Source: Chlorobiota bacterium (GTDB taxonomy: Bacteria > Bacteroidota > Ignavibacteria > OLB7). Taken from it: a stretch of DNA of 64,000 nucleotides. How positions within the stretch are numbered: position 1 is the stretch's first letter; each line of letters starts with the position of its first letter. Of this stretch, positions 1-8,749 are shown in pieces. The DNA lies in NCBI GenBank assembly GCA_016710285.1, contig JADJXR010000001.1, forward strand, positions 4,218,501-4,282,500. The letters are read 5' to 3'. A model generated the notes under the pieces. That model was not told the DNA's origin. It saw only the letters and a list, made by a program, of their open reading frames with translations, and ran no database searches. The position numbers and the translations under genes are program-made.

Positions 1-621
1 CGGTTGCCCCCCCTTAAACGGAGCCAATGGCTTCCCTTTCACTTGCAAGCAATGGAAGACCAGCGGAGTTTTCTTGCCAATCACAAAGGGCGCAGTGTTT
101 ACCGCGTAGCTTACCCCAGCCCCCCAACGGTTGGTGTCAATGGTGAACGGCGCAGGGCGCATCAGCTCATCGGTCCCGAAACGGAAGATGAAATGCGTGG
201 GGTGATTTGTCTGGGCATAGACGCGGATGAACTTCGGTTTGGGGCCAGCAACTTTATCCATGTACGGCAGCGTGTTCGTTCCTTCCGGAAGCTGCTCCTG
301 CAGAACGTTTAGCCAATTGTACGTTCCTTTCAACGCACCGCTCTCCCACTCCTCCACCAGATAATTGATCTGGAAGACTTGCCCCGCCGCGCCAGAAATC
401 GGGAACTTGTAGGCCTCGATTCCCAACGCGCTGAAGGCGTTGCGGATGTCAACTAAATCCATTTGTTGGGTGATCGGCTTGGCCGCTGGTTTTGCCGTTT
501 TGGCCGGCTGCTTCTGCGCCCCTGCGGATTTTGGCGCAGGCGTGGTTCCGCGTGGTTGCTGGGCCAGCAGCGTGCCGCCCAAAGCAAACGTGAGGGTTAG
601 GGTTAGGAAAAGCGTTCTCAT
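1..621 (-). CDS. Secreted protein of unknown function (C-terminus cut by window edge)
   Basis: An open frame of 207 codons runs from an ATG at 621 to the window edge without a stop, so the C-terminus is missing. The N-terminus (MRTLFLTLTLTFALGGTLLA, then QQ) is a typical signal peptide with likely cleavage after LLA. A Pro/Lys/Ala-rich linker covers roughly residues 22-50, followed by a globular part containing WESGALKGTYNWLNVLQEQLP that I do not recognise. It lies 66 nt downstream of the small membrane-protein group at 688-1723 on the same strand and may be cotranscribed with it. Export is inferred from the signal peptide; no function is assigned. Confidence 0.7.
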   Translation of the reverse strand, partial: MRTLFLTLTLTFALGGTLLAQQPRGTTPAPKSAGAQKQPAKTAKPAAKPITQQMDLVDIRNAFSALGIEAYKFPISGAAGQVFQINYLVEEWESGALKGTYNWLNVLQEQLPEGTNTLPYMDKVAGPKPKFIRVYAQTNHPTHFIFRFGTDELMRPAPFTIDTNRWGAGVSYAVNTAPFVIGKKTPLVFHCLQVKGKPLAPFKGGQP

Positions 622-687
622 GTTGGTGTTTGATAGTTGAGTTGGAGATAAGCAGAACAGGATGGTACGCGGTGGGGTGTGCAGGGG

Positions 688-975
688 TTAATGATTCTGG
701 GATTCCGTTTCCGAAAACGGACGCTGGGAGGCGCGATCCGCAACAACGTGGCGAAACAGCCCAATGCCCGCCACCAGCAACACGCACAACGGCAGCCCAG
801 CCCAGACGATAGAGGGCCGGAAGCTGGCAAGCAGATGAAGCAGAATTGCCGCCGCGCCAATCGTCATAAGCACTTGCCCAAGCATCAACTGCGGCGCGGA
901 TTGGCGCAGCATCGCACAGCAGCCGCCAATCAGCAGAAGGCCAACGGAAAGGAGGATAAGAGGAGCGGTGCTCAT
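688..975 (-). CDS. Small three-helix membrane protein, NuoK-like
   Basis: A 95-residue protein with three hydrophobic segments (about residues 4-22, 30-52, 58-76). Size, topology and a motif in the second helix (LRQSAPQLMLGQVLM) resemble NuoK, the small proton-translocating subunit of complex I. The two membrane glutamates that are characteristic of NuoK are not seen: the second-helix position reads Gln and the third helix (LLVAGIGLFRHV) has none. Its ATG at 975 overlaps the upstream gene's TGA (ATGA), so translation is probably coupled. A divergent NuoK-like subunit, or an MrpC-like protein of another antiporter, fits; the call is tentative. Confidence 0.5.
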   Translation of the reverse strand: MSTAPLILLSVGLLLIGGCCAMLRQSAPQLMLGQVLMTIGAAAILLHLLASFRPSIVWAGLPLCVLLVAGIGLFRHVVADRASQRPFSETESQNH

Positions 976-1493
976 TGGGCTGTGTGATGGGAGGTGGGAT
1001 GGATAGACGACTGGGCCACAGAAATTGAGTTCTGGTGTGCGCCGGCGGGAATCGCCACCCGCCACACCGCAACCGAGACGGCAGCGGCAATCCAGAGCAG
1101 CAGCAGATCGGCGTCGAATAGACGCAAGGGATCGGTGGGGGTTCCTTCCAACGGCGTGCTGCTCCCCTTGTTCACGCTGCCAATCACCGCCAACAGGCCG
1201 CCGCCAACCACTCCGCAGAACAGAACCGCAATCAAACTGTTCCCCCAAGAAACAGGCTTGGAATCCTCTGCTGGCTGGCTTGGCCTTCTCCACTGCAAGC
1301 CTGCGATTGCCAGCGCAAGCACCGCCACCGCAGCAATGGCCGATCCGCCCAACGCCAGCAGCGCAGAAACACCCCCCCCTGCAATCGCCGCAGCGATGGA
1401 GGTTCCACTACTCTCCCAGTAGCCGCTGGCAACAAGCACTGCCGGCGTAACCGCCAGCACTGCAATGCTCCAGAGTAGAACCTCGCTTTCCAT
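972..1493 (-). CDS. Membrane protein, possibly NuoJ-like
   Basis: A 173-residue protein with about five hydrophobic segments: three close together in the N-terminal 70 residues, one near 85-105 and one near 130-148, with polar loops rich in Ser and Pro. In size, in helix arrangement and in preceding a NuoK-like gene with a 4-nt overlap, it matches the nuoJ-nuoK arrangement of complex I operons. The sequence itself lacks clear NuoJ signatures, so the call leans on context. The ATG at 1493 is preferred over a GTG one codon earlier. No other nuo subunits are visible nearby in this window. Confidence 0.45.
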   Translation of the reverse strand: MESEVLLWSIAVLAVTPAVLVASGYWESSGTSIAAAIAGGGVSALLALGGSAIAAVAVLALAIAGLQWRRPSQPAEDSKPVSWGNSLIAVLFCGVVGGGLLAVIGSVNKGSSTPLEGTPTDPLRLFDADLLLLWIAAAVSVAVWRVAIPAGAHQNSISVAQSSIHPTSHHTAQ

Positions 1494-1504
1494 CACCTGT
1501 TTTT

Positions 1505-1723
1505 TTACAGCCCGGCCAGTTTGGCTTTGAAGTGGCGATAGGCAAAGAAGAGGGCCACCGTGGCCACCAACTCAATGATTCCAGCCACCAGGAACCATAT
1601 TCTATCGAAGTCTTCCGACGGAGCTGTAAGAAGATAGAGCACGATAAACACAATGGCTGCCAGCAGATTGAAAACAGCCATAATCAGGAAGCTGGAGGCG
1701 GCGTTGGTTGGTTTGGAGGTCAT
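1505..1723 (-). CDS. Small two-helix membrane protein
   Basis: A 72-residue protein from an ATG at 1723 (MTSKPTNAASSFLIMAVFNL). A GTG eight codons upstream could also serve as a start. It has two hydrophobic segments (about residues 10-32 and 41-62) separated by a short acidic loop, and a basic C-terminus ending in KAKLAGL. It lies 11 nt upstream of the NuoJ-like gene and is probably the first gene of that operon. I do not recognise a family; accessory membrane subunit is a guess from context only. Confidence 0.5.
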   Translation of the reverse strand: MTSKPTNAASSFLIMAVFNLLAAIVFIVLYLLTAPSEDFDRIWFLVAGIIELVATVALFFAYRHFKAKLAGL

Positions 1724-1935
1724 CAATGTAAACGGTTGGATACTCACGCGACGGATGCCACCCTGGCATCCCGCACAATCGGGCTATGTTGACCGCTGCG
1801 AAGATACTTCAAAAACACTCTGCGGGACGGTAATGGTATGAAGCAAAGGAAGGAACGGTTGCGCCAACTACCGCAACGGCCCAACCGCCGATTGGCGATT
1901 GGGCCGTTTGCATAAACCTGCTGGCTTCCGCTCCC

Positions 1936-3823
1936 TTACCCTTGATTTTCCTCGCTTGCGGCCACCTCATCAACGGCTGCCTCGGCGGCTGGTGCCTCGG
2001 CAACTGGTGCTTCGGCAACTGGTGCTTCGGCAACTGGCGCTTCGGCGGCTGGTGCTTCGGCGGCTGGTGCTTCAGCGATGATCATCCCTGCTGGCTCCGA
2101 CTGCGGAACCGGGTGCTGGCGATAATACTCGGCCTGCTGCTCCTGGCTACGGTTCTTCAAGGCTTCTGCTGCCGAAAGGGTGATCCGCTTCGATTCCTTA
2201 TCGAACTCGATCACTTTCAGCGGAAGTTCATCGCCCACGCGGAAGAACTGGGCGATATTTTTCACCGGTGCCGAAGCAAGCTGCGAGGTTGGGACAAAGC
2301 CATCAACGCCTTGCGGAAGCTCCACCACCACCCCTTTGTCAATAATCCGAACGATCGTTCCTGCGGTTTCGCTGCCAACGGAGTAGTCGCCGGCGAACTC
2401 ATCCCACGGGTTCATGTTCAGCTGCTTGTGGCCCAAGCTGATGCGGCGTTGATCCGGTTCAACACCAAGCACAATCACGTCAAGCTCTTGCCCTTTCTTC
2501 AGTGCTTCCCCTGGGTGGCGCAGCTTCTTGGTCCAGCTTAAATCGCTGATGTGAACAAGGCCATCAACCCCTGGCTCAAGCTCCACAAACACGCCAAAGT
2601 TGGCAAGATTGCGGACAATCCCTTTGTGGATGGAGCCAAGCGGATATTTCTGCATCAGCTCGCTCCATGGATCCGGCTCAAGCTGCTTCATTCCCAGCGA
2701 AATCTTCTTCTCGTCCTTGTCAATATTCAGGACCTGGACCTCGATATTTTGGGCCCAACGAGACGACCTGCGATGGGTGCTTCACGTGTTGGGTCCAGGA
2801 CATTTCGGAGATATGGATCAGGCCTTCGATGCCCCGTTCAATCTCGATGAATGCACCGTAATCGGTAAGCGACACCACTTTGCCGGTGATCCTGCTGCCA
2901 ACAGCGATTTTCTCATCAATCTGCTCCCACGGGTGCGGGGTCAGCTGCTTCAAGCCCAGGGAGATGCGGCGGCGTTCTTCGTCGAAGTCCAGCACCACAA
3001 CTTTGATGGTTTCATCAAGCTGGACAACCTCCGACGGGTGATTGACGCGGCCCCACGAGAGGTCGGTGATATGGACAAGGCCATCAACCCCGCCCAGGTC
3101 AACGAACACACCGAAGTCGGTGATAGCCTTGACGATACCTTCCAGCACCAGGCCTTTCTCCAGCTTCGCAAGGATTTCCTGGCGTTGTTCGGCAAGGTTT
3201 TCTTCCAGAAGGACTTTGTGGGAGACCACAACGTTTTCGTTCGGGTGGTTGACTTTCACCACACGCACGTCAAGGTCGCGGCCAAGCAAGGCATCGAAAT
3301 CGCGCACGGGGCGCACATCCACTTGCGAACCTGGAAGGAAGGCATCCAGCCCAAGCAGATCCACCACCAATCCACCTTTGATGCGGCGAGTAACCTTCGC
3401 TTTCAAGATTTCTTGGTTTTCGTAGGACTTCATGATCTTATCCCAGATGCGCATGAAGTCGGCCCGTTTGCGGCTTAGCAGCAGCTTGCCATCGGTGTCC
3501 TCCACTTTTTCGAGATAGACCTCAATTTCGTCGCCGGCCTTCAAGTCTTCGATATTCGCGAACTCGCTGCGTGGGACAATGCCTTCGGACTTAAAGCCGA
3601 TATCAATCGAGACTTCGTCATCGTTCACCAGCACCACGCGGCCTTTGATGATCTCATGTTCGGTAAGATCGCCGAGTGTGCCTTCGTACATCTTCATCAT
3701 GTCGCTATACTCATCAGCCGAGTAATCGCTGTGGCGACGGAAGCGTGCCTCGTTCCGCTTTGCATTGAAGCTGTGGCGCAAGGTCTTTTTCTGGTCCTTC
3801 CCGTTCTGTGTGGATTCAGCCAT
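1936..3823 (-). pseudogene. rpsA: 30S ribosomal protein S1, interrupted by a one-base frameshift
   Basis: S1 binds mRNA on the 30S subunit and supports initiation. The N-terminal part (ATG at 3823, MAESTQNGKDQKK, preceded by GGAAGG at a suitable distance) carries four S1 repeats. A second frame (1936-2691) carries two more, giving the six repeats of the full-length family. The two frames are joined by a single extra base in the GGG run at 2751-2753: removing it restores a continuous SLGQNIEVQVLNIDKDEKKI segment linking repeats four and five. Because S1 is essential in most bacteria, a sequencing or assembly error is more likely than real inactivation. The C-terminal tail is an unusual Ala/Pro/Val/Glu repeat of about 45 residues. 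An alternative start five codons upstream (3838) is possible. Confidence 0.9.
1975..2085. repeat. 15-bp tandem repeat encoding the S1 tail
   Basis: About seven imperfect copies of a 15-bp unit (GGTGCTTCGGCAACT and variants with GGC for AAC). On the minus strand they encode repeats of APVAE or APAAE in the C-terminal tail of S1. Third-position differences are few, suggesting recent expansion by slippage. Low-complexity tails after the last S1 repeat are known in the family, but this pentapeptide repeat is distinctive. Confidence 0.85.
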
Positions 3824-4334
3824 GATCGTGCCTTCCATGTGGTACATACCCCTAAAACTTCCATTCCATGGCGTAGCATGGGGGTTAGAAGCGTCGCGTT
3901 TGGTTGCGGCCTTGCAGGTGGTTTCCGTTGCCGGGCTGCCGGTTGCTTGGCTTGCCATGAGACGAATGGCAAGCACGCGGCGGCGGAATCTGCGGCGTTC
4001 CCTTAGCGAGTCCCCGTTTCGCTAATGCGTGCGTCCCAGCACGGACATTGGCGAGAGGCGGGTAACAAAAGTGGTTAACGTTGAATGTTTTGTTGATCGT
4101 TATCCGGCAGCCAGTGCCACCCTGTTGGATGTCCCAAATGGCGAACCCAAGCAGGGGTGGCACTTCCCTATCTTTTCGCACCTTTTGGTGCAAGGAAAAG
4201 CCTGCAAAGATAGGCTTTGCGGGGCGGCCCATGCAACCCTATTGCCAGGGAAAATCCCGCAAAGAAGGGCTGCCGAACGCACTTTTACGATTCTCGTCAA
4301 GGTGGGCAACCTTCTGGGAAGCGATCTTGCCGGT
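3824..4334. other. 510-bp intergenic region with probable rpsA leader
   Basis: The region separates divergent rpsA and the SDR gene. Open frames across it lack any recognisable protein similarity. It holds the minus-strand promoter at 4205-4236 and therefore a long untranslated rpsA leader. S1 autoregulates its own mRNA in Escherichia coli, so the long leader could be regulatory here, but I see no specific conserved structure. No tRNA, SRP RNA, RNase P or tmRNA signature is visible. Confidence 0.4.
4205..4236 (-). promoter_or_regulatory. Bacteroidota-type promoter reading toward rpsA
   Basis: On the minus strand TATCTTTG (4205-4212) matches the TAnnTTTG -7 element, and a TTG lies 21 nt upstream (4234-4236), the usual spacing. 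Transcription would begin near 4198, giving a leader of about 375 nt before the S1 start at 3823. Confidence 0.5.
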
Positions 4335-5144
4335 ATGCCAACTCAACGAATTATTCTGACCGGAGCCAGCAGTGGGATTGGGGCAATCTTGGCGGTTGAG
4401 TACGCCAAACAATGCTGCAAACTGCTGCTGGTGGCGCGGCGAAAAGATCGGCTGGAATCGGTTGCTGCGCAGGTTGCCGCCGCCGGGGGCGAAGCCATTA
4501 TTCTTGCTGCCGACGTCACAGAACCGGAAACCGCCGCCACCGCCGTGGATCTGGCAGTGCAAGCATGGGGCGGGGTTGATCTGGTGATTGCAAACGCCGG
4601 AACCAGCAGCCCACAATGGTTCAATTCCTTCGATGCCGCCGATGCCGAACAGACCATGCGCGTGAACTGGTTCAGCCTTGTCCGAATGGTTCAGGTGGTA
4701 ATCCCCCTGTTCCGCCGCCAGGGGGGCGGAACGTTCGTGGCGATCAGCTCACTTGCGGGATACCGCGGGATGCCTGGCTCCGGCCCCTACAACGCCAGCA
4801 AAGCCGCCGTCACCACGCTGATGCAAAGCCTACGGACCGAAGTGGTTGGCACGCCAATCCGGCTCCTGACCATCAGCCCCGGATTTATCCGCACCCCAAT
4901 GACCGACAAAAATGAATTCCCCATGCCCTTTTTGATGGAGCCGGAACAGGGTGCGCGCCGAATCATGGCAGCGATTGCCAAGGGGAAATCGGAGTATCGC
5001 TTCCCCGCCCGCCTTAGCGCGGCAGTGCGGTTGCTACAATGGATGCCGAACTGGTTGTTCGACCGTTTGATGAACAAGCTGCGCCCCAACCCTCGCGATG
5101 CATCCCCCTCCGTTGCCGAACCCAACGCCCGCCGCCGCCGCTAA
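4335..5144 (+). CDS. SDR-family short-chain dehydrogenase/reductase
   Basis: A 269-residue classical SDR oxidoreductase using NAD(P)H. The Rossmann cofactor motif TGASSGIG is at residues 9-16, the NAG stabilising motif at 87-89, the catalytic serine at about 138, and the YNASK motif puts the catalytic pair at Tyr152 and Lys156. The start at 4335 places the glycine motif at the usual distance from the N-terminus; a longer frame upstream has no family similarity. The C-terminal 60 residues (after FIRTPMTDKNEFP) resemble lipid- or polyketide-type SDRs with a hydrophobic helix, but the substrate cannot be read from sequence. A glycosyltransferase gene follows 130 nt later. Confidence 0.85.
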   Translation: MPTQRIILTGASSGIGAILAVEYAKQCCKLLLVARRKDRLESVAAQVAAAGGEAIILAADVTEPETAATAVDLAVQAWGGVDLVIANAGTSSPQWFNSFDAADAEQTMRVNWFSLVRMVQVVIPLFRRQGGGTFVAISSLAGYRGMPGSGPYNASKAAVTTLMQSLRTEVVGTPIRLLTISPGFIRTPMTDKNEFPMPFLMEPEQGARRIMAAIAKGKSEYRFPARLSAAVRLLQWMPNWLFDRLMNKLRPNPRDASPSVAEPNARRRR

Positions 5145-5238
5145 GCAATCCCGCCGATTCCTCTGTTACGGTGTGACATCACGGGGGAAAGGGTGATCTA
5201 TTCAGGGAAACGTGGGTACCGAGTGAAACGTGCGGCAA

Positions 5239-5270
5239 TTGTTTCAGCCAATCCCGCTTCCGTATCTTCG
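5239..5270 (+). promoter_or_regulatory. Probable promoter of the glycosyltransferase gene
   Basis: TTG at 5239-5241 and TATCTTCG at 5263-5270 are spaced by 21 nt and fit the TTG / TAnnTTTG pattern with one mismatch. Transcription would start near 5276, which argues that translation begins at the ATG at 5277 (leaderless) or at 5322. Confidence 0.45.
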
Positions 5271-5276
5271 CCCGCC

Positions 5277-6290
5277 ATGAACAGACCCAGAGGGGAATAT
5301 CCCCCTTCAGAAAACCTATCCATGCAAGCCAGTTTGCACGCCGACCCGCAGCAGCATCTGCCCACAATCAGCGTGGTGATCCCCCTTTTCAACGAGGAAG
5401 AATCACTGCGTGAACTTGGCAAACGGCTGGAAACGACCTTGCAGCAGATGGCCGGCGAACGCTACGAAGTCATCTTCGTGGACGATGGCTCGCGCGATGG
5501 CTCATTTTCGGTGATCCAAGAACTCCACCGGAAAAACCCGCGCTTCCAGGCCATTCGTTTCCGCACGAATTATGGGAAATCGGCAGCCCTCTCCGTTGGG
5601 TTTGCGAAGGCTCGCGGCCAGTTCGTGTACACCATGGATGCGGACCTGCAAGATGACCCTGCCGAACTTCCTGCCATGATGGAAAAACTGGAAAGCGGCT
5701 ACGACCTTGTAAGCGGCTGGAAAAAACGGCGGCATGATCCGTGGCATAAAACCATGCCAAGCAAGCTCTTCAATAAAGTGGTGCAAACCGTCACCAAGCT
5801 GAAGATTCACGACTTCAATTGCGGGCTGAAACTTTACCGCAGCGAAGTCCTGCCGCAGCTAAGCGTTTATGGCGAGATGCACCGGTACCTTCCGGCACAA
5901 GCGCACTGGCAAGGGTTTCGGGTGGCCGAGCTTCCGGTGACGCACCATGCGCGGAAGCACGGGGTAAGCAAGTTCGGCGTAAGCCGGTTTCTGAAAGGCT
6001 ACCTTGATTTGCTGACGCTGCTGCTGACCTTCCGATACTCCACCCGCCCGCTCCACGTTTTTGGAACAATTGGGACCATCGTCGCGCTTGTCGGATTCTT
6101 GATTGACCTTTGGCTAAGCATCGAGTGGTTCCTGGGGATGACCTCCTTAACCAACCGCCCGCTGGCGTTGTTGGGGGTGCTGCTGATTATCGTGGGGGTG
6201 CAGTTGGTATCAATCGGGCTGATTGGCGAGATGATCGCAAAAAACTCGCTGGACAACGCCCGCTACTCCATTCGCGAAATTTTAGAATAA
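5277..6290 (+). CDS. Family 2 glycosyltransferase, polyprenyl-phosphate (DPM1/ArnC-like)
   Basis: A 337-residue inverting glycosyltransferase. The GT-A domain begins with ISVVIPLFNEEESL (about residue 31), has VDDGSRDGS at 68-76 and the metal-binding DADLQDD motif at 121-127. The C-terminal 75 residues form two membrane helices (about 265-290 and 300-325). This architecture is that of enzymes that load a sugar onto undecaprenyl or dolichyl phosphate at the cytoplasmic face of the membrane for later transfer to glycans or lipid A. The donor sugar is unknown. Start choice is uncertain: the ATG at 5322 (MQASLHADPQQ) is also plausible. The downstream beta-barrel gene follows after 5 nt, so they are probably cotranscribed. 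Confidence 0.85.
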   Translation: MNRPRGEYPPSENLSMQASLHADPQQHLPTISVVIPLFNEEESLRELGKRLETTLQQMAGERYEVIFVDDGSRDGSFSVIQELHRKNPRFQAIRFRTNYGKSAALSVGFAKARGQFVYTMDADLQDDPAELPAMMEKLESGYDLVSGWKKRRHDPWHKTMPSKLFNKVVQTVTKLKIHDFNCGLKLYRSEVLPQLSVYGEMHRYLPAQAHWQGFRVAELPVTHHARKHGVSKFGVSRFLKGYLDLLTLLLTFRYSTRPLHVFGTIGTIVALVGFLIDLWLSIEWFLGMTSLTNRPLALLGVLLIIVGVQLVSIGLIGEMIAKNSLDNARYSIREILE

Positions 6291-6295
6291 ACCGT

Positions 6296-7066
6296 ATGCA
6301 AAGATTCTTGCTCGTCCGCCGCTTGGCGATTGGTGCGCTGCTGCTGATGCTTGGCGCGGCAACCGCCAGCAATGCCCAATGGAGTGCGCGCCCCTCAATC
6401 GGCGTGCAGACAATGTGGTTCAACGGCGACAACGCTATCCGCCAACCAATCAGCCCCGGCACCGCCCGCGAGCTTCCGCTTGGCGGGGGCATGAACGGAA
6501 CCCACCCGGGATTGCAATTGCAGCTGGACCTTCTTCCCTCCAACGAAAGTTCGTTCCGATTTCCGATCTCCCTTGAGGCCTTCTCACTGGTTGGAAAAAC
6601 CACCTTTGCGGCAACCCCCGACGTTGACAAACGGAAGCGGCGGTGGCTGTTCCGGCATTCTGCCGAGGTCTATTCGGTGGGCGCAGGGGTGACGTATAAT
6701 TTGGTTGGCGGCCTGCCAAGCCTGTACGTCAGCGGGCAAGGGAAAGTCAATTTCATCACAAGCTCGGACCTTCTTTCACGGATTTATTACTCCGATAATG
6801 GCTCGGTAATTGTGGAACGAACCGTCCACCCCGACACAGCCAATAAAACACGGTTCGGAGCCTATCTGGAAATTGGTTCCCAAGTGGAGTTTTTCGAGCC
6901 ATTGCTTCTTGATTTCAGCATCGGCTACGGCGCGCTCAATATTGGCGGAAGGGATACCGATCCCGTAACCCAGCGGAATTTATTGGTAGTGGACAACCAA
7001 CGCCGCGACCCCGAAGCAATTATTGGGTTTGTGGGGGTGAACTTCAGCATCATTTGGAAATTATAA
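6296..7066 (+). CDS. Probable outer-membrane beta-barrel protein
   Basis: A 256-residue protein with a basic N-terminus and signal peptide (MQRFLLVRRLAIGALLLMLG, cleavage after SNA). The mature part alternates polar and hydrophobic residues in strands ending in aromatic residues (for example IGVQTMWF, VYSVGAGVTYNL, FIGYV-like strands), and it closes with a strand ending SIIWKL. This is typical of small outer-membrane beta-barrels. No named family is recognised. It starts 5 nt after the glycosyltransferase stop, so the two are likely in one transcript. Confidence 0.65.
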   Translation: MQRFLLVRRLAIGALLLMLGAATASNAQWSARPSIGVQTMWFNGDNAIRQPISPGTARELPLGGGMNGTHPGLQLQLDLLPSNESSFRFPISLEAFSLVGKTTFAATPDVDKRKRRWLFRHSAEVYSVGAGVTYNLVGGLPSLYVSGQGKVNFITSSDLLSRIYYSDNGSVIVERTVHPDTANKTRFGAYLEIGSQVEFFEPLLLDFSIGYGALNIGGRDTDPVTQRNLLVVDNQRRDPEAIIGFVGVNFSIIWKL

Positions 7067-7135
7067 CTCCGCGCCCGCCGATAGCCCGATTGATAAAAAA
7101 AACATCAGTAACCAAACACCGATTCCCGCTTTTCA

Positions 7136-7942
7136 ATGATGCTGTCAACCGTAAATTCTTTTGATTTTATTGATGCTACCGATAAATATTTGTGGGGGTA
7201 TATGTATGGCCTTTCGCGGGAGTATATCATTGATTATTTGGAGTCGAAAAACGTTCCGATTTCGGGCGCAAAAATTATTGAGATTGGATGCGCCGAAGGG
7301 GGAAATCTTTGCGCAATGGCCGAGCGGGGCGCGGCAGAACTTGTGGGGACCGATATCAACGAGCCGCGGCTGGTCCACGCCAAGCAGATTGCCGAGAAAT
7401 TAGGGCTTGATATCACCTACAGCACGCACGACGTTATCTACGATGAGCCGCTGCCGGAGTGGATTGGCCATTTTGACATCGCCATGCTCCGTGACGTTAT
7501 CGAGCATTTGGACGATGCCGAAATTGCCTTGCGAAATATCCGCCGCATCCTGAAGCCAGGCGGGGTTTTATATGTCACCTTCCCCCCCTACTACTCTGCT
7601 TTTGGCGGGCACCAGCAAACGTTGGTGAATTGGTCCAGCAAAGTCCCGTTTATGCACCTTTTGCCGAAGCCGATTTTTGAAAAAATGATTGCAAGCGGAC
7701 GACCCGCCGACCAAGTGGAGGTGCGCCGCCTGCGCGACATTCGGATGACAACGAATAAACTGCGCAAGGCCGCCGCTGCTGCCGGTTATTCCATTGCCGA
7801 CGAGAAGCTCTATCTTATCCGCCCGGTGTATAAAATGAAATTTGGGATGAACCCAATTGGGGCAAATTTCCTGAAGCCTTTGCCGGGGCTGCGTGATATT
7901 GTGGCGTTGGAGGCCGGGTATATTCTGAAAAATCGCGAGTAA
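7136..7942 (+). CDS. Class I SAM-dependent methyltransferase
   Basis: A 268-residue protein with a Methyltransf_11/23-type fold. Motif I for S-adenosylmethionine binding is IIEIGCAEGG at residues 47-56, followed by the acidic residue of motif II in VGTDINEPRL (about 69) and a motif VI-like LRNIRRILKPGGVLYVTFPP near 138-157. A segment after it (YYSAFGGHQQTLVNW) recalls methyltransferases acting on sugars or lipids linked to cell-surface glycan pathways, but the acceptor is not determined. A second ATG directly follows the first. Codon use is slightly more A+T-rich than in its neighbours. Confidence 0.8.
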   Translation: MMLSTVNSFDFIDATDKYLWGYMYGLSREYIIDYLESKNVPISGAKIIEIGCAEGGNLCAMAERGAAELVGTDINEPRLVHAKQIAEKLGLDITYSTHDVIYDEPLPEWIGHFDIAMLRDVIEHLDDAEIALRNIRRILKPGGVLYVTFPPYYSAFGGHQQTLVNWSSKVPFMHLLPKPIFEKMIASGRPADQVEVRRLRDIRMTTNKLRKAAAAAGYSIADEKLYLIRPVYKMKFGMNPIGANFLKPLPGLRDIVALEAGYILKNRE

Positions 7943-7976
7943 TTCCCGATGAGTACGGTCGCAACCTTGTTCCATC

Positions 7977-8714
7977 ATGCATCTGCGCAATGATTTTCTT
8001 CACCTTTTAGCACCAGCCTTATGCCCGGGCTGCGACGACCCATTACCCGAGCAGAAGGTTGGATATTGCTACGCCTGCCGAGCCTCCCTTACCCCCGCCC
8101 CTTTCCCTCGCGATTTATTCATGGATTTGCTTCAACATTTTGACAGCGACCACCTTGCGATTTTCGCAATCGGCGCGCTGTATTTATTCGAGCAAGATTC
8201 GCCAGTGCAGCGGATTATCCACGCGCTGAAATATCAAGGTTGCTACGATTTAGGGGTTGAGCTTGGCAAGGAATTGGGCGCAACCATCAAGATGTTCCCC
8301 GAATTTCACGGGGTTGATGCGGTGGTCCCGGTTCCGCTGCACCACGCACGGCGGCGCGAACGGGGATATAACCAGGCCGAGGCAATTGCAACCGGCGTTG
8401 CGCACGCTTTTTCGGTGGAGCTTTTGACCGACCGCTTGCACCGCAGCCGCCACACCATCAGCCAAACCAGCTTGAACGCAAAAGAACGCCAGCGCAACGT
8501 GCAGAACGCATTTGCCGCACGCAACGAATCGCTGGCCGGGCGGACCGTCCTGCTGTGCGATGACGTTTGCACCACCGGCGCAACGCTGAACATCTGCGCC
8601 GACCGACTTTTGTCCGCCGGAGCGAAACGTGTGGTTGCGGCGACGGCGGCCAAGGACCTTGTTGCCAATTTCAACGCTCCCAAAACCGACGTTTCGCAAT
8701 TGCTGTTCCCGTAG
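7977..8714 (+). CDS. comF: ComF-family phosphoribosyltransferase-like protein
   Basis: A 245-residue ComF homologue, within the family's usual 220-250. A four-cysteine zinc motif (Cys16, Cys19, Cys31, Cys34) opens the protein, and the PRPP-binding signature VLLCDDVCTTGAT lies at about 191-203. ComF is a cytosolic protein that links incoming single-stranded DNA to the PriA replication restart helicase during natural transformation in studied species. Here it is not beside other competence genes; the NAD(P)HX repair gene follows 35 nt later. Confidence 0.9.
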   Translation: MHLRNDFLHLLAPALCPGCDDPLPEQKVGYCYACRASLTPAPFPRDLFMDLLQHFDSDHLAIFAIGALYLFEQDSPVQRIIHALKYQGCYDLGVELGKELGATIKMFPEFHGVDAVVPVPLHHARRRERGYNQAEAIATGVAHAFSVELLTDRLHRSRHTISQTSLNAKERQRNVQNAFAARNESLAGRTVLLCDDVCTTGATLNICADRLLSAGAKRVVAATAAKDLVANFNAPKTDVSQLLFP

Positions 8715-8749
8715 ATGGATATTTCCCGCTCTCAATCTTTCCTGCCGCC

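Noticed and set aside
2740..2770. Programmed frameshift in S1
   Set aside because: No recognised slippery heptamer or downstream structure; an indel in a GGG run is simpler. Kept as a finding for checking only.
2600..3478. 292-residue plus-strand frame opposite rpsA
   Set aside because: It is the antisense of conserved S1 repeats, a common artefact in G+C-rich genes.
4029..4334. N-terminal extension of the SDR frame
   Set aside because: The upstream 100 codons have no SDR similarity, and the cofactor motif fits the ATG at 4335.
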